Assembly (NCBI GenBank): GCA_035605695.1
Contig: DATNGZ010000041.1
Coordinates: forward strand, 1-64,000
Source: VRUE01 sp035605695
GTDB taxonomy: Bacteria; Actinomycetota; Thermoleophilia; Solirubrobacterales; 70-9
DNA length: 64,000 nucleotides
Reading direction: 5' to 3'
Every line of letters starts with the position of its first letter. The first letter of the stretch is position 1. A model generated the notes under the pieces. The model was not told the DNA's origin. It saw only the letters and a list, made by a program, of their open reading frames with translations, and made no database searches. Of the stretch, positions 34,646-43,581 are shown one piece after another. A program made the translations under genes and the position numbers.

Positions 34646-35026
34646 GTGGAGGAGCGACCGCCGGCGCCGTGGGGCAGCTTTCCGCTGGCCGAGTTGACCG
34701 TCCTCGCCGGCGTAGTGATGCTGTTGATCGGCATCTTCGGCAGGAGCCCGACCGCGATCGGCGTCGGCATCGTCCTCGCCGGGCTCGGCGGCCTCGCCAC
34801 CGCGGCGAGCGAGCACTTTGCCGGCTACCGCTCCCACACAACGCTGCTTGCCGGCACCGTCTTCGTCGTCGTTACCGGCGGCCTCTTCTACCTCGCCGGG
34901 CTGATCCTCGCTGTCTGCCTGGCTGTGGGAGCGGTCGCCTTCGTCGCAACCTTTTTCGCATTGAGGCGCGCCTTTCAGCGCGCCTCCGGCGGCCTCTCGT
35001 TCAAGGTCGGCCGCCTAGGCGGTTGA
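34646..35026 (+). CDS. Small multi-pass membrane protein, unknown
   Basis: 126 residues from GTG 34646; a TTG at 34607 in the same frame would overlap the previous gene by 20 bp and is less likely. It has about four hydrophobic segments (LTVLAGVVMLLIGIFG, IGVGIVLAGLGGLATAA, LLAGTVFVVVTGGLFYLA, LILAVCLAVGAVAFVATFF) and a basic tail. No family recognised. Confidence 0.55.
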   Translation: MEERPPAPWGSFPLAELTVLAGVVMLLIGIFGRSPTAIGVGIVLAGLGGLATAASEHFAGYRSHTTLLAGTVFVVVTGGLFYLAGLILAVCLAVGAVAFVATFFALRRAFQRASGGLSFKVGRLGG

Positions 35027-35031
35027 CGGCG

Positions 35032-35391
35032 TCAAACGAGGACCGCTTCCCGGGTTGCCGACAGCTCAGTCGCCAGCAGGGCTCGCTGACGGGAGGTGAG
35101 GGTGCCAAGGCGCTTGTTCTCGTTCAGCGCCACGCCGAGTAGAAACTTGCGCGCTCGGGTCCGGCCCCAGCGGCGCTGACTGGTCAGCAGCTCGGCGAGG
35201 GTCATGCTCTCGGTCTCCCAAGGGCAGTCGCGGACGACGTCGGCGGCCTCGATATCCCCCCGGGCGATCGAGCGCTTCAGCTCCGCCCTCGCAAGCCGCA
35301 CGCGATTGGCGCGGGCAAGGGCCTGCATGTGCTGCGGGGCCTTGATTGCGGAAGCGGTCGGTTGAGCAGGGGCGATCGAAGCTGCGTCCAC
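35032..35391 (-). CDS. mihF: Actinobacterial integration host factor (mIHF-like)
   Basis: 119 residues from GTG 35391, which has AGGGAGGAG 6 nt upstream; the longer open frame to 35595 is not supported. The core ARANRVRLARAELKRSIARG, DCPWETESMTLAELLTSQRR and WGRTRARKFLLG matches mIHF, a DNA-binding protein with an S13-like H2TH domain needed for nucleoid structure and phage integration in mycobacteria. It normally sits next to gmk; here it is between a membrane protein gene and an alpha-oxoamine synthase. The closest alternative is another S13-like protein. Confidence 0.78.
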   Translation of the reverse strand: MDAASIAPAQPTASAIKAPQHMQALARANRVRLARAELKRSIARGDIEAADVVRDCPWETESMTLAELLTSQRRWGRTRARKFLLGVALNENKRLGTLTSRQRALLATELSATREAVLV

Positions 35392-35643
35392 TTGGACTCC
35401 TCCCTTTCGGGTTGTTGACTGACTGGTTTGGCGCGCCGGACCGACGGCATCGAAGCCTGGCCTGGTCGAGGTGAGTGCTCCACCATCCGCTTCCCTGCCC
35501 CGGGATGCGACGGCGCGGGAGCAAGCTATGCGCTGGGGGAGGGGAGCGTCAACCCGAACTCGCGCGACCGGCGGCGGCGCGGTCGCTAAGAGCATCTTTT
35601 TCAGAGCAAAGAATCTCTTGTCTCGATCCGGACAAGGACGAAA

Positions 35644-36903
35644 CTACCCCGAGCGGGGTAGTTTGGGGAAGTCTTCGATCGTGCGGGCGATCGTGCCGAG
35701 GGCACCGTCGAGGTGCTCGCGCTCGTGCGTCGCCATCAGGCTGGTGCGCAGCAGGGCGCCGCCCGGTGGGACCGCGGGGTGAATCGCGACGTTGGTGTAG
35801 ACGCCGGCGTCGTAGAGCGCCTTCCAGAGCAGCACCGCCTGCCAGTCGTCACCGACGAGCACCGGGACGACCGGGGTGGTGGCGACCGTGCCGTCGGGGA
35901 GCGTACCCGGCTCGATCACCTTCAGCCCGAGCTGGCGTAGGCCTTCGCGCAGGTACTCCGCATTGGCCAGTAGGGCCTCGAATAGTTGCGGCCCATCGGA
36001 GCGGATCACCCGCAGCGCCTCGAGCGCGGCGCCGACTGCGGCCGGGACCGCCGAGGCGCTGAAGACAAATGAGCGCGAGCTGATCCGCAGGTACTCGATT
36101 ACGTCGGCGGGGCCGGCGACGAAGCCGCCGCAGGAGGCGAGGCTCTTGGAGAATGTGCCCATCCGCAGGTCGACCTCGTGCTCGAGGCCAAAGAGCTCGC
36201 AGGCGCCGGCGCCGCGGGCGCCAAGGACGCCGGCGCCGTGGGCCTCGTCGACCATCAGGCGAGCGCCGTAGGCCTTGCAGAGCTCGACGATCCGCGGCAG
36301 GTCGCAGACGTCGCCCTCCATCGAGAAGACGCCATCGACGACAACGAGGACACCGCCACCGTCCGCGGCCGCGCGCTGCAGCATCTTCTCAAGCTTGTCC
36401 ATGCGGTTGTGGCGGAAGGGCCGCAGCTTGGCGCCGGAGAGGCGGCAGCCGTCGAGGATCGAGGCGTGGTCGCCAGAGTCAACAATCACCGTGTCGGCCG
36501 GGCCGAGGATCGTCCCGATTGTGCCCAGGTTCGACTGATAACCGGTCGAGAAGACGATCGCGTCCTCGGTCCGCATCCACTCGGCCAGCTCGCGCTCGAG
36601 CTCGACGTGCAGCGGCGTCGTCCCGTTCAGCAGGCGCGAGCCGGTGACGCCGGTGCCGTAGGTCTCCAGCGCCTCGCGCGCCGCCTGCTTGACCCGCTCG
36701 TCACCGGTCAGGCCGAGGTAGTTGTTGGAGCCGAGCATGATCGTCTCGCGCCCCTCCATCTCGACCACCGGACCGGCCTGCGAGGTGAGCAGACGAAAAT
36801 AGGGAAGCAAGTCGTGCTGCTTGGCCGCTTCCAGCTGCTCGAGGCGGTCGTGGTTGCGCGCCTTCTCGAAGACGTCGATCGGGGCCTTCGCTGTCTCGCT
36901 CAT
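35644..36903 (-). CDS. Alpha-oxoamine synthase family PLP enzyme (KBL/BioF/SPT type)
   Basis: 419 residues from ATG 36903. ETIMLGSNNYLGLTGDERVK, GSRLLNGTTPLHVELE, MVDEAHGAGVLGARG and the PLP Lys in GTFSKSLASCGGFVAG define the family. Members condense an amino acid with an acyl-CoA: glycine C-acetyltransferase, 8-amino-7-oxononanoate synthase or serine palmitoyltransferase. Which one cannot be decided; no biotin genes adjoin. TACACT on the minus strand stands 7 nt before the ATG, so it is leaderless, sharing a 25-bp divergent promoter with an acyltransferase-like gene. That pairing hints at a shared aminolipid pathway (inference). Confidence 0.88.
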   Translation of the reverse strand: MSETAKAPIDVFEKARNHDRLEQLEAAKQHDLLPYFRLLTSQAGPVVEMEGRETIMLGSNNYLGLTGDERVKQAAREALETYGTGVTGSRLLNGTTPLHVELERELAEWMRTEDAIVFSTGYQSNLGTIGTILGPADTVIVDSGDHASILDGCRLSGAKLRPFRHNRMDKLEKMLQRAAADGGGVLVVVDGVFSMEGDVCDLPRIVELCKAYGARLMVDEAHGAGVLGARGAGACELFGLEHEVDLRMGTFSKSLASCGGFVAGPADVIEYLRISSRSFVFSASAVPAAVGAALEALRVIRSDGPQLFEALLANAEYLREGLRQLGLKVIEPGTLPDGTVATTPVVPVLVGDDWQAVLLWKALYDAGVYTNVAIHPAVPPGGALLRTSLMATHEREHLDGALGTIARTIEDFPKLPRSG

Positions 36904-36910
36904 AGTGCAG

Positions 36911-36920
36911 AGTGTAGGTT
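36911..36920. promoter_or_regulatory. Overlapping divergent -10 boxes
   Basis: Minus-strand TACACT (complement of 36911-36916) and plus-strand TAGGTT (36915-36920) share two bases. The start codons they serve (36903 minus, 36929 plus) are only 25 bp apart, and both genes lack ribosome-binding sites. Confidence 0.6.
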
Positions 36921-36928
36921 CCGGCTCC

Positions 36929-38071
36929 ATGGGAAGCGTGACAATCCGTCCGGTTCGCAACCGCCGCGAGCTGAAGCGCTTCGTCAAGGTGCCCTTCCGG
37001 CTGCACCGCGATCAGCCCCAGTGGGTCGCGCCGCTGATCTTCGAGCGGATGGAGTTCCTCAACCGCGAGAAGAACCCCTACTTTGCGCATGCTGAGGCCG
37101 AGTACTTCCTCGCCGAGCGCGACGGCAAGGCGGTCGGCCGCGTCACGGTCCAGGTCGACAGTCGCTGGGATGAGTACCAGGGGGGCAGCGACGCGATGTT
37201 CGGCTTCTTTGAGACAGCGAACGACCCCGAGGTAGCCGCCGCGCTGCTCGGCGCCGCAACCGAGTGGGCGCGGGGCAAGGGTCGCGGCCGCCTCCTCGGT
37301 CCGATGGACTTCACCACCAATGACGAGATCGGCATCCTGATCGAGGGTTATGACCGCCGGCCGATGATCCTCGAGCCCTGGCACCCGCCGTACTACCGCG
37401 AACTGATCGAGGCCGAGGGTTTCGGCAAGGCGATGGACGTGCAGATGTGGGAACTGCAGTTCGGCGAGCTCAAGCAGGGCGAGAGCTTCGATCCGTCGAT
37501 CCACGCCGCCGCGGAGAAGGCTCTGCACGACGAAGGGATCGTGATTCGCAACATGCGCAAGCGCGAGATGGCCGGCGAGGTGCGCCGCTTCATGGACGTC
37601 TACAACGAGGCCTGGGGCGACAACTGGGGTTTCGTTCCGATCACCGACGCCGAGGTCGAGTTCCAGGCCAAGAACCTGAAACAGGTGATCGACGAGGACT
37701 GGGCCTACATGGCGGAGAAGGACGGGGAGGTCGTCGGCGCCGCCCTCACGCTCCCCGACATCAATCAGGTCCTGGCCAAGCTAAATGGGCGCCTGCTTCC
37801 CTTCGGCTGGCTGCGTTTCCTGCTCGGCAAGGGCAAGGTCGACCAGCTGCGCGTCCTCGCCCTCGGCGTCAAGCACGACTTCCGCCACAGCGGGGTGGCC
37901 GCCGGCCTCTACCTCAAGCACCTGGAGACGGCGGCCGGTCCCGGTGCTATCGCGGGGGGCGAGATGGGCTGGATCCTCGAGACCAACGGGCCGATGAACC
38001 GGGCGATGGAAGGGATGGGCGGCAAGGTGGTCAAGAAGTACCGGATCTACGAGAAGGCGCTGGGCGAATGA
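36929..38071 (+). CDS. GNAT-like acyltransferase-fold protein
   Basis: 380 residues from ATG 36929, 8 nt after TAGGTT. The sequence starts TIRPVRNRRELKRFVKVPFR and contains REKNPYFAHAEAEYFLAERD, LLGPMDFTTNDEIGILIEGY and VRVLALGVKHDFRHSGVAAG-like motif B text (RVLALGVKHDFRHSGVAAGL), as in GNAT-fold proteins. The family is widespread but uncharacterised. It is divergent from the alpha-oxoamine synthase through a shared promoter. Its last codons form one arm of inverted repeat D. Confidence 0.75.
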   Translation: MGSVTIRPVRNRRELKRFVKVPFRLHRDQPQWVAPLIFERMEFLNREKNPYFAHAEAEYFLAERDGKAVGRVTVQVDSRWDEYQGGSDAMFGFFETANDPEVAAALLGAATEWARGKGRGRLLGPMDFTTNDEIGILIEGYDRRPMILEPWHPPYYRELIEAEGFGKAMDVQMWELQFGELKQGESFDPSIHAAAEKALHDEGIVIRNMRKREMAGEVRRFMDVYNEAWGDNWGFVPITDAEVEFQAKNLKQVIDEDWAYMAEKDGEVVGAALTLPDINQVLAKLNGRLLPFGWLRFLLGKGKVDQLRVLALGVKHDFRHSGVAAGLYLKHLETAAGPGAIAGGEMGWILETNGPMNRAMEGMGGKVVKKYRIYEKALGE

Positions 38072-38235
38072 TCCGAATTCCCGCACCCACGGATGACGTG
38101 CCTGGCGCGGCGCTGGATCGCCACGCACGCCCTCGCGCGTAGCGCTGCTACGCGCAGCGGTCGCGCGCGTCGCCCAGCTTGGCCAGTCACGCCCCCGCGG
38201 GCACGCGAATTGCGAATCAGTCGCCCAGCGCCTTC
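38053..38235. repeat. Large imperfect palindrome (element D)
   Basis: The 3' end of the acyltransferase gene (from 38053, GAAGGCGCTGGGCGA) recurs in inverse orientation ending at 38235, with TGAT, CG and AATTC also matching. The centre is a 9-bp hairpin, GCGCGTAGC/GCTACGCGC (38135-38155), and intermediate stretches pair imperfectly. It explains most of the 229-bp gap before the next gene. Confidence 0.7.
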
Positions 38236-38300
38236 GAGTTCTGCGGAAGGTGCGGGGGCGCCCCCTGTTCGTGGCCGGGGGCATCGCTACAGTCGGCTGG

Positions 38301-38567
38301 GTGAGCAATATCGAGCTAGAGCCGGTGGCGGTCCGAGTTGTTCCTCATGAAAGCCCCGGGCCGCTTGCTGTGCGTAGTGAGGCCCGGACCGCGGCAATTG
38401 CCGCCGCCGGGGGTGTGATCGCCGGTGCCGCCACCGTGGCAGCGGTACGTGCGGTTGGCGCCGCTGCCGGACGCAAGAGGTCCCCGCGCCGTCTGTCTCG
38501 TCGCGAGCGACCCAACGTTGTCGCCAGCCGCTCCTTTCTTGTTGACGTCCACCTGCTCGGGCGGTGA
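38301..38567 (+). CDS. Small hypothetical protein
   Basis: 88 residues from GTG 38301; TACAGT (38288-38293) lies 7 nt upstream, consistent with a leaderless start. An Ala/Gly-rich hydrophobic stretch (TAAIAAAGGVIAGAATVAAV) is followed by a strongly basic segment (RKRSPRRLSRRERP). One weak membrane helix is possible. No family recognised. It overlaps the glycosylase gene by 4 bp (GTGA). Confidence 0.5.
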   Translation: MSNIELEPVAVRVVPHESPGPLAVRSEARTAAIAAAGGVIAGAATVAAVRAVGAAAGRKRSPRRLSRRERPNVVASRSFLVDVHLLGR

Positions 38568-39463
38568 GCCTCGAGCTAGAGGTCATCCCGCCCTCGCCCT
38601 ATCGGCTGCCGCGCTACGGCAGTGAGGATGGGGTGATGCGGGTCGAGGGCGGTATCGCCACCCGGCTGCTCCACGTCGACGGTTGCCCGGTGCTGACCCG
38701 GGCCTGGGAACCGGGGAAGGGACGGGTTGCCCTGCGCGCCGAGCCGCTCGATCCCGGTTCGATCGCCGCGCCGCGCCCGCTCGCCGACGCCTCCTCCCGC
38801 GAGGCCGGTGAGTCGGAGCTCGAGCTTGCAGTCGAGCGGATGCGCTTCGCCCTTGGCGTTGACGACGATCTCGGCGAGTTCTACCGACGATTCCGCAGCG
38901 ACCAGCTGCTCGGGCCGCTGCTGCGTCGGCGGCCCTACTTGCGTCCACGCCGCCGGCCCTGGCCCTGGGAGGCGCTCGCCTGGGCGGTGGTCAAGCAGCT
39001 GATCGAGACCGGTCGCGCCGCCCGCATCCAGCGCCGCATGGTCGGCCGCTGGGGACGCCGGTTGGGTGAGGGCCGCGACGGCCTTCACGATGTCCCCACC
39101 CCGGACCTGATCGCCGGCCGGGCACCGGTCGAACTGGAGTCGATGGGGCTGGCCCTGCGCCGGGCGATCGCCCTGCGCGCAATCGCCGCCGACATCGCCG
39201 CCGGCCGCTGCGATCCGGCTGCGCCGGCCGCGGACCGGCGCCTGCTCTCGGTGCGCGAGATCGGCCCCTGGACGGTGCAGTGCCTCAGCCTCTTCGGTCG
39301 CGGCGACCCCGACTCGTTGCCCGCCGGTGACCTGATGTACCTGAAGCTGGTCGGACGGCTCGCCCGTCTCGGCCGCCGCGCGACGGTTGAGGAGGTCGAG
39401 GAGTTCTACGCCCCGTACGCGCCGTACCGGGGTTTGGCGGCAGCCTGGACCACCGGTATCTAA
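38564..39463 (+). CDS. DNA-3-methyladenine glycosylase II-like (AlkA / HhH-GPD)
   Basis: 299 residues. The helix-hairpin-helix glycosylase domain covers about 130-290: WEALAWAVVKQLIE, LLSVREIGPWTVQCLSLFG as the hairpin, and the catalytic Asp in LPAGDLMYLKLVGRL. The N-terminal half matches the AlkA-type extra domain. It removes alkylated bases from DNA, starting base excision repair. No Fe-S cluster cysteines are seen. The GTG overlaps the stop of the small upstream gene. Confidence 0.82.
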   Translation: MSLELEVIPPSPYRLPRYGSEDGVMRVEGGIATRLLHVDGCPVLTRAWEPGKGRVALRAEPLDPGSIAAPRPLADASSREAGESELELAVERMRFALGVDDDLGEFYRRFRSDQLLGPLLRRRPYLRPRRRPWPWEALAWAVVKQLIETGRAARIQRRMVGRWGRRLGEGRDGLHDVPTPDLIAGRAPVELESMGLALRRAIALRAIAADIAAGRCDPAAPAADRRLLSVREIGPWTVQCLSLFGRGDPDSLPAGDLMYLKLVGRLARLGRRATVEEVEEFYAPYAPYRGLAAAWTTGI

Positions 39464-39516
39464 GGGTCGGGAACGGCCGAATTCAAGCGGGCGCGTCAGG
39501 CGTCGATAAGGCGTGC

Positions 39517-41814
39517 ATGGATCGGTCGAAGCGGGGCGACAGCTGGCCTGAGAAGCGGGTCAACGAGTTTCTCGATCAGATCTCAGCGGGAGGTGAGGAT
39601 TACCGTCGCCTGGTCGAGCGCCTGCCGGCGATCGTCTACGCCTCCGAGCTGGGCGAGAACGGGCGCTGGCGCTACGTCAGTCCCCAGGTCGAGAAGATCC
39701 TTGGCTACACCCCGGAGGAATGGATTGCCGACCCGAAACTGTGGGCGAAGCAGCTGCACCCCGACGATCGCGAGCGGGCGCTCTCGCAGGAGACGCGCAA
39801 GACGATCGGCAACCGCAACCCACCTCCGGTCGACTACCGGATGGTCACCCGCGACGGCCGCACCGTCTGGATCCTCGACGAGGCAGTGCTCGAGCCAGAT
39901 GAAGTCGGCACTCCCGTTTGGCACGGCGTCCTCTACGACATCACCGAGCGCAAGAACGCTGAGCAGGAGCTGCAGCGCGCCGCCGCGCAGCAGGCGACGG
40001 TTGCCCGCCTCGGCGGCTGGGCTCTGAAGGATGGCGATCCCGACCTGCTGATGGGCGAGGCGGTCTCGCTGATGAACGAGATCGCGGGGGTCGAGGCATC
40101 GTGCATCTGGGAGATCGGCCGCGACGGGCGCCGCCTCGGATTGCGGGCAGGGCTCGAGGACCGGGTGGTCGGTTCCGAGCGCGCCTCGGCCGCGCGCGAT
40201 TCCCACGCCGGCGCGGCGCTCGACTCCCGCCTGCACGTGATCGTCGATGACTGGGATGGGGAGCGCCGATTCTCGATGCCACCGGCGCTGCGGGTGACGG
40301 GAGTGCGCAGCAGCCTCGCGGTGCTGATCGACGGCACCGAGCAGCCCTTCGGCGTTCTCGACATCCACTCGACCGAGCCCAACCGCTTCACCCCGCAAGA
40401 CGTGCACTTCGTCCAGGCCCTCGCCAACGTACTCGCCGACGCGATCGAGCGCCACGCGACCGATCAGGCGCTGCGCCACCGCGTCCTCCACGACCCGCTC
40501 ACCGGCCTGCCCAACCGACTCAGCTTCATCGATTCGCTCGACGATGCGCTCAAGCGCAGCACCGTCTCCGGCTCTCCGGTCGGGATCCTCTTCCTCGACC
40601 TCGACAACTTCAAGCTGATCAACGACAGCATGGGCCACCACGCCGGCGACGAGTTGCTGCGCGCGGTTGCGCCGCGCTTGCGCGCCCACCTGCGTCCGGG
40701 CGACATCGTCGCCCGCTTCGGCGGCGACGAGTTCGGCATCCTCGTCGACCGCCTCGCCGACGAGGACGAGGCGGTGGCGATCGCCGATCGCATCGCCGCC
40801 GCCTTCGCCGAGCCCTACGCGATGGGTGGGGTCGAGCACTTCGTCAGCGCCAGCGTCGGCATCGCCGTGGCGCGCCCCTCCACCCGCGAGCCGATCGACG
40901 CCGACCTGCTGATCCGCGATGCCGACGCGGCGATGTACCGGGCCAAGGAGCGCGGCCGAGCCCGCTGCGAGCTTTTCGACGCCGAGATGCGGGCCACGGC
41001 GCTGCGTCGCCTAGAGGTCGAGCGAGAGCTGCGCCGAGCGCTGGAGCGCGACGAGCTGGAGTTGCACTACCAGCCGCTGATCGCGCTGCGCAGCGGCGAA
41101 ATCACAGGCCTCGAGGCGCTGGTGCGCTGGCGCCACCCTGAGCGCGGCCTGCTCGACCCCGGCGACTTCGTCTCGGTCGCCGAGGACAGTGGCCTGATCG
41201 AGCCGATCGGGCGCTGGGTGCAAGAAAAAGCCTGTCGCCAAGTGCTCGAATGGCACGAGTTGCGACCCGATCAGCGCCCCTTCGACGTCTCGGTAAACCT
41301 CTCGGCGAGGCAGGTGACCCACCGCGACCTCGTCGGCTCGATCAGTGAGATCCTCGAGAGCACCGGCCTTGACCCCGTCCACCTGCGGTTGGAGATCACC
41401 GAGAGCGTCCTGGTCGAGGAGTCGGCGACGGCAACCGGCACCCTGGAGGCGCTGAGCGAGCTCGGGGTCGGCCTCGTCCTCGACGACTTCGGCACCGGCT
41501 ACTCCTCGCTCGCCTACCTCAACCGCTTTCCCTTTGACGGGCTGAAGATCGACCGCTCCTTCGTCGACGCACTCGGGGTCGAACAGGAGCGGACGGCGAT
41601 CGTCGAGGCGATCATCGGCATGGCCCGGGCCCTCTCGCTCGACGTGATCGCCGAGGGGGTCGAGAACGAGCCGCAGCTATCGGAGCTGAGCCGCCTCGGC
41701 TGCGACTACGCCCAGGGCCACCTCTTCTCGCGAGCGCTGCCCGCGGAGAAGATCTCCGCCTTACTGAGCGAAGGGGTTCCCCTTTATTCCGGGATTTCGT
41801 CGCCCGGCAGGTAG
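39517..41814 (+). CDS. PAS-GAF-GGDEF-EAL cyclic-di-GMP signalling protein
   Basis: 765 residues. The PAS domain (about 20-150; YRRLVERLPAIVYASELGEN) ends in GVLYDITERKNAEQEL; a GAF domain follows (about 170-310). The GGDEF domain (about 320-490) has an intact FGGDEFG active site, with an RPGD I-site 5 residues before it. The EAL domain (about 510-760) has EALVRW, NLSARQ, LEITES, DDFGTGYSSL, LKIDRSF and AEGVENE, so both synthesis and hydrolysis of c-di-GMP look possible. No membrane segment is visible. The 3' end overlaps the convergent ThiY-like gene by 31 bp. Confidence 0.95.
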   Translation: MDRSKRGDSWPEKRVNEFLDQISAGGEDYRRLVERLPAIVYASELGENGRWRYVSPQVEKILGYTPEEWIADPKLWAKQLHPDDRERALSQETRKTIGNRNPPPVDYRMVTRDGRTVWILDEAVLEPDEVGTPVWHGVLYDITERKNAEQELQRAAAQQATVARLGGWALKDGDPDLLMGEAVSLMNEIAGVEASCIWEIGRDGRRLGLRAGLEDRVVGSERASAARDSHAGAALDSRLHVIVDDWDGERRFSMPPALRVTGVRSSLAVLIDGTEQPFGVLDIHSTEPNRFTPQDVHFVQALANVLADAIERHATDQALRHRVLHDPLTGLPNRLSFIDSLDDALKRSTVSGSPVGILFLDLDNFKLINDSMGHHAGDELLRAVAPRLRAHLRPGDIVARFGGDEFGILVDRLADEDEAVAIADRIAAAFAEPYAMGGVEHFVSASVGIAVARPSTREPIDADLLIRDADAAMYRAKERGRARCELFDAEMRATALRRLEVERELRRALERDELELHYQPLIALRSGEITGLEALVRWRHPERGLLDPGDFVSVAEDSGLIEPIGRWVQEKACRQVLEWHELRPDQRPFDVSVNLSARQVTHRDLVGSISEILESTGLDPVHLRLEITESVLVEESATATGTLEALSELGVGLVLDDFGTGYSSLAYLNRFPFDGLKIDRSFVDALGVEQERTAIVEAIIGMARALSLDVIAEGVENEPQLSELSRLGCDYAQGHLFSRALPAEKISALLSEGVPLYSGISSPGR

Positions 41815-42809
41815 GCGTTGCTGAGCACGCTCGCCGTCGGCGGCAGCGCGGAGATCAAACCGTTGTCTCGCATCCAGCCGGTGAATCTAGTCCAGGCGGC
41901 CGGGTCCATGTAGCCGTAGGGATGACCGTTCAGCGGCGGATTGAGCAGCGGCAGGGTCGCCGCCACCTCCGCTTTGGTCAGCTTCGGGTCGAGGTCGGGA
42001 TTCGCTTCCAGCAGCGCTTTGGTGGCCGCCGCCGGATTCTTCGCCGCTGCCGCCGTGCCGCGCGCCAGCGCCGCGATGAAGAGTCGAATCTGCTGGGAGT
42101 CTTCTTCAAGCCGCTTGCGCTGGGCGACCAGGACCAGCTCGTTGTAGCTGGGCACGCCGAGCTGGTCGACCGGGGTGATGACCGGATCGGAGCCGCGCAG
42201 CCGCAGATCGACTCCCTCGACGTTGCTGAAGCCGCCCAGCATCGCCTCTGCGCGCCCGCCGAGAATCGCCGGCAGCAGGCCGAAGCCGACGTTGACCACG
42301 TTGATGTCGGCAAGGGAGAGGTTGGCTCGCCCGAGGATTGTCTTCAGGTAGGCGTCCTGGTAGGGGATGCCGGCGGTTGCGATCGTCTTGCCGCGCAGGC
42401 CTCCGACCCCCTTTATCCCGGATTTCTTCAGCCAGATCATCGAGGTCAGGGGCCGGTTTACGAGGGCGCCGACGGCGAGAACGTCGAGCCCTCGTTCCTT
42501 CGCTAGTAGGACCTCTGGCTCGTAGGAGATCGCCAGGTCCGTCTGTCCCGCGGCGAGCAGCTTGATCGGCGCCGCGGGGTCCGAGGGGGTGTGAACGTCG
42601 ACGTCGAGGCCGGCTTCTTCAAAGTAGCCGAGCTTTTGCGCCATATAGATCCCGGCGTGGTCGGGGTTAGGATAGAAGTCGAGGGTGAGGCTGAGCGGCT
42701 GCGCGTTGGCGGTCACATCCTCGCTCTTCTCTCCGCAGGCGGCGAGGCCGACCACCAGGGCGAGCAGAGCCACGGCAAGCGCGATCGCCGGGATGGGGGA
42801 GCGCTTCAT
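41784..42809 (-). CDS. ABC transporter substrate-binding lipoprotein, ThiY/NMT1-like
   Basis: 341 residues. The lipoprotein signal ends in ALVVGLAACGE. The binding-domain start SLTLDFYPNPDHAGIYMAQK is the hallmark of NMT1/THI5-like proteins such as ThiY, which bind pyrimidine precursors of thiamine (HMP or formylaminopyrimidine). Related nitrate/sulfonate binders usually lack the DFYPNPDHAG block. It is the last gene of a three-gene ABC operon with permease and ATPase. Confidence 0.85.
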   Translation of the reverse strand: MKRSPIPAIALAVALLALVVGLAACGEKSEDVTANAQPLSLTLDFYPNPDHAGIYMAQKLGYFEEAGLDVDVHTPSDPAAPIKLLAAGQTDLAISYEPEVLLAKERGLDVLAVGALVNRPLTSMIWLKKSGIKGVGGLRGKTIATAGIPYQDAYLKTILGRANLSLADINVVNVGFGLLPAILGGRAEAMLGGFSNVEGVDLRLRGSDPVITPVDQLGVPSYNELVLVAQRKRLEEDSQQIRLFIAALARGTAAAAKNPAAATKALLEANPDLDPKLTKAEVAATLPLLNPPLNGHPYGYMDPAAWTRFTGWMRDNGLISALPPTASVLSNAYLPGDEIPE

Positions 42810-42819
42810 CCCCTGGTTT

Positions 42820-43581
42820 CTATCGCCAAGTGACGACGCGACGCTCTGCGAGGGCGACGAGGGCGACGAGGGCGATCGCCATTGCCGAGAGCACGACCAC
42901 CGCAGCGAAGAGCCGCGCGGTTTCGAGCTGGGCGTTGTCCTGCAGCATCAGGTGGCCGAGGCCGGAGTCCGAACCAGCCCACTCGCCGAAGACGGCTGCG
43001 ATTGCGGCGAAGGCAACCGCGATCTTGGCGCCGCTGAAGGCGAAGGGCAGCGCGGTTGGCGCCTCGACGCGCCAGAGGATTTGGCCGCGCGAGGCGTTCA
43101 GCGTGCGCATCATCTTGGTCGCTTCGGGGTCGACCGAGCCCAGCCCGTCAAGAGTGTTAAGAGCGAGCGGGAAGAAGCAGATCAGAGCGACGATCGCCAG
43201 CTTCGGCCAGATCCCGTAACCGAACCAGACGACGAGGATCGGGGCGACAACGATGATCGGGATCGTTTGCGAGGCGACGATCAGCGGATAGAAGGCGCGG
43301 CGCAGCAGCTCAGAGAGGTGAAGGGCAACGGCGAAGCCAAGGCCAGCGATCAGGGCGCAGCCGAGGCCGAGCAGCATCTCCCTCAACGTCACCCAGGCAT
43401 TTTCGGCCAGCAGCGCGCGGCTCTGCCAGAGCGATTCGCCGATTTCGGCCGGCGAGGGGACGAGAAAGTCTTCGAGATGAAGGGCTTCGGCGAGCCAGCC
43501 CGTGCTCGCCGCGACTTGCCAGAGCCCGAGCAAAGTGGCGAGCAGTAGCAAGGGTGGTGCCCAACGCTTCATGGCGGTCAT
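42820..43581 (-). CDS. ABC transporter permease, ThiX/SsuC-like
   Basis: 253 residues, about six membrane segments. The LIVASQTIPIIVVAPILVVW block and the EAA loop (MMRTLNASRGQILWRVEAPT, then ALPFAFSGAKIAVAFA) are typical of SsuC/ThiX permeases. The ATG overlaps the ATPase stop by 4 bp; the substrate-binding gene follows after 10 bp. It imports the ligand bound by the ThiY-like protein. Confidence 0.88.
   Translation of the reverse strand: MTAMKRWAPPLLLLATLLGLWQVAASTGWLAEALHLEDFLVPSPAEIGESLWQSRALLAENAWVTLREMLLGLGCALIAGLGFAVALHLSELLRRAFYPLIVASQTIPIIVVAPILVVWFGYGIWPKLAIVALICFFPLALNTLDGLGSVDPEATKMMRTLNASRGQILWRVEAPTALPFAFSGAKIAVAFAAIAAVFGEWAGSDSGLGHLMLQDNAQLETARLFAAVVVLSAMAIALVALVALAERRVVTWR

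Noticed and set aside
35175..35190. Fourth TetR operator (GCTGACTGGTCAGCAG)
   Set aside because: It lies in the middle of the mIHF coding region and its flanks do not match the other three sites.
35415..35430. TetR operator upstream of mihF (TTGACTGACTGGTTTG)
   Set aside because: Only the left half resembles the motif; the right half has no symmetry.
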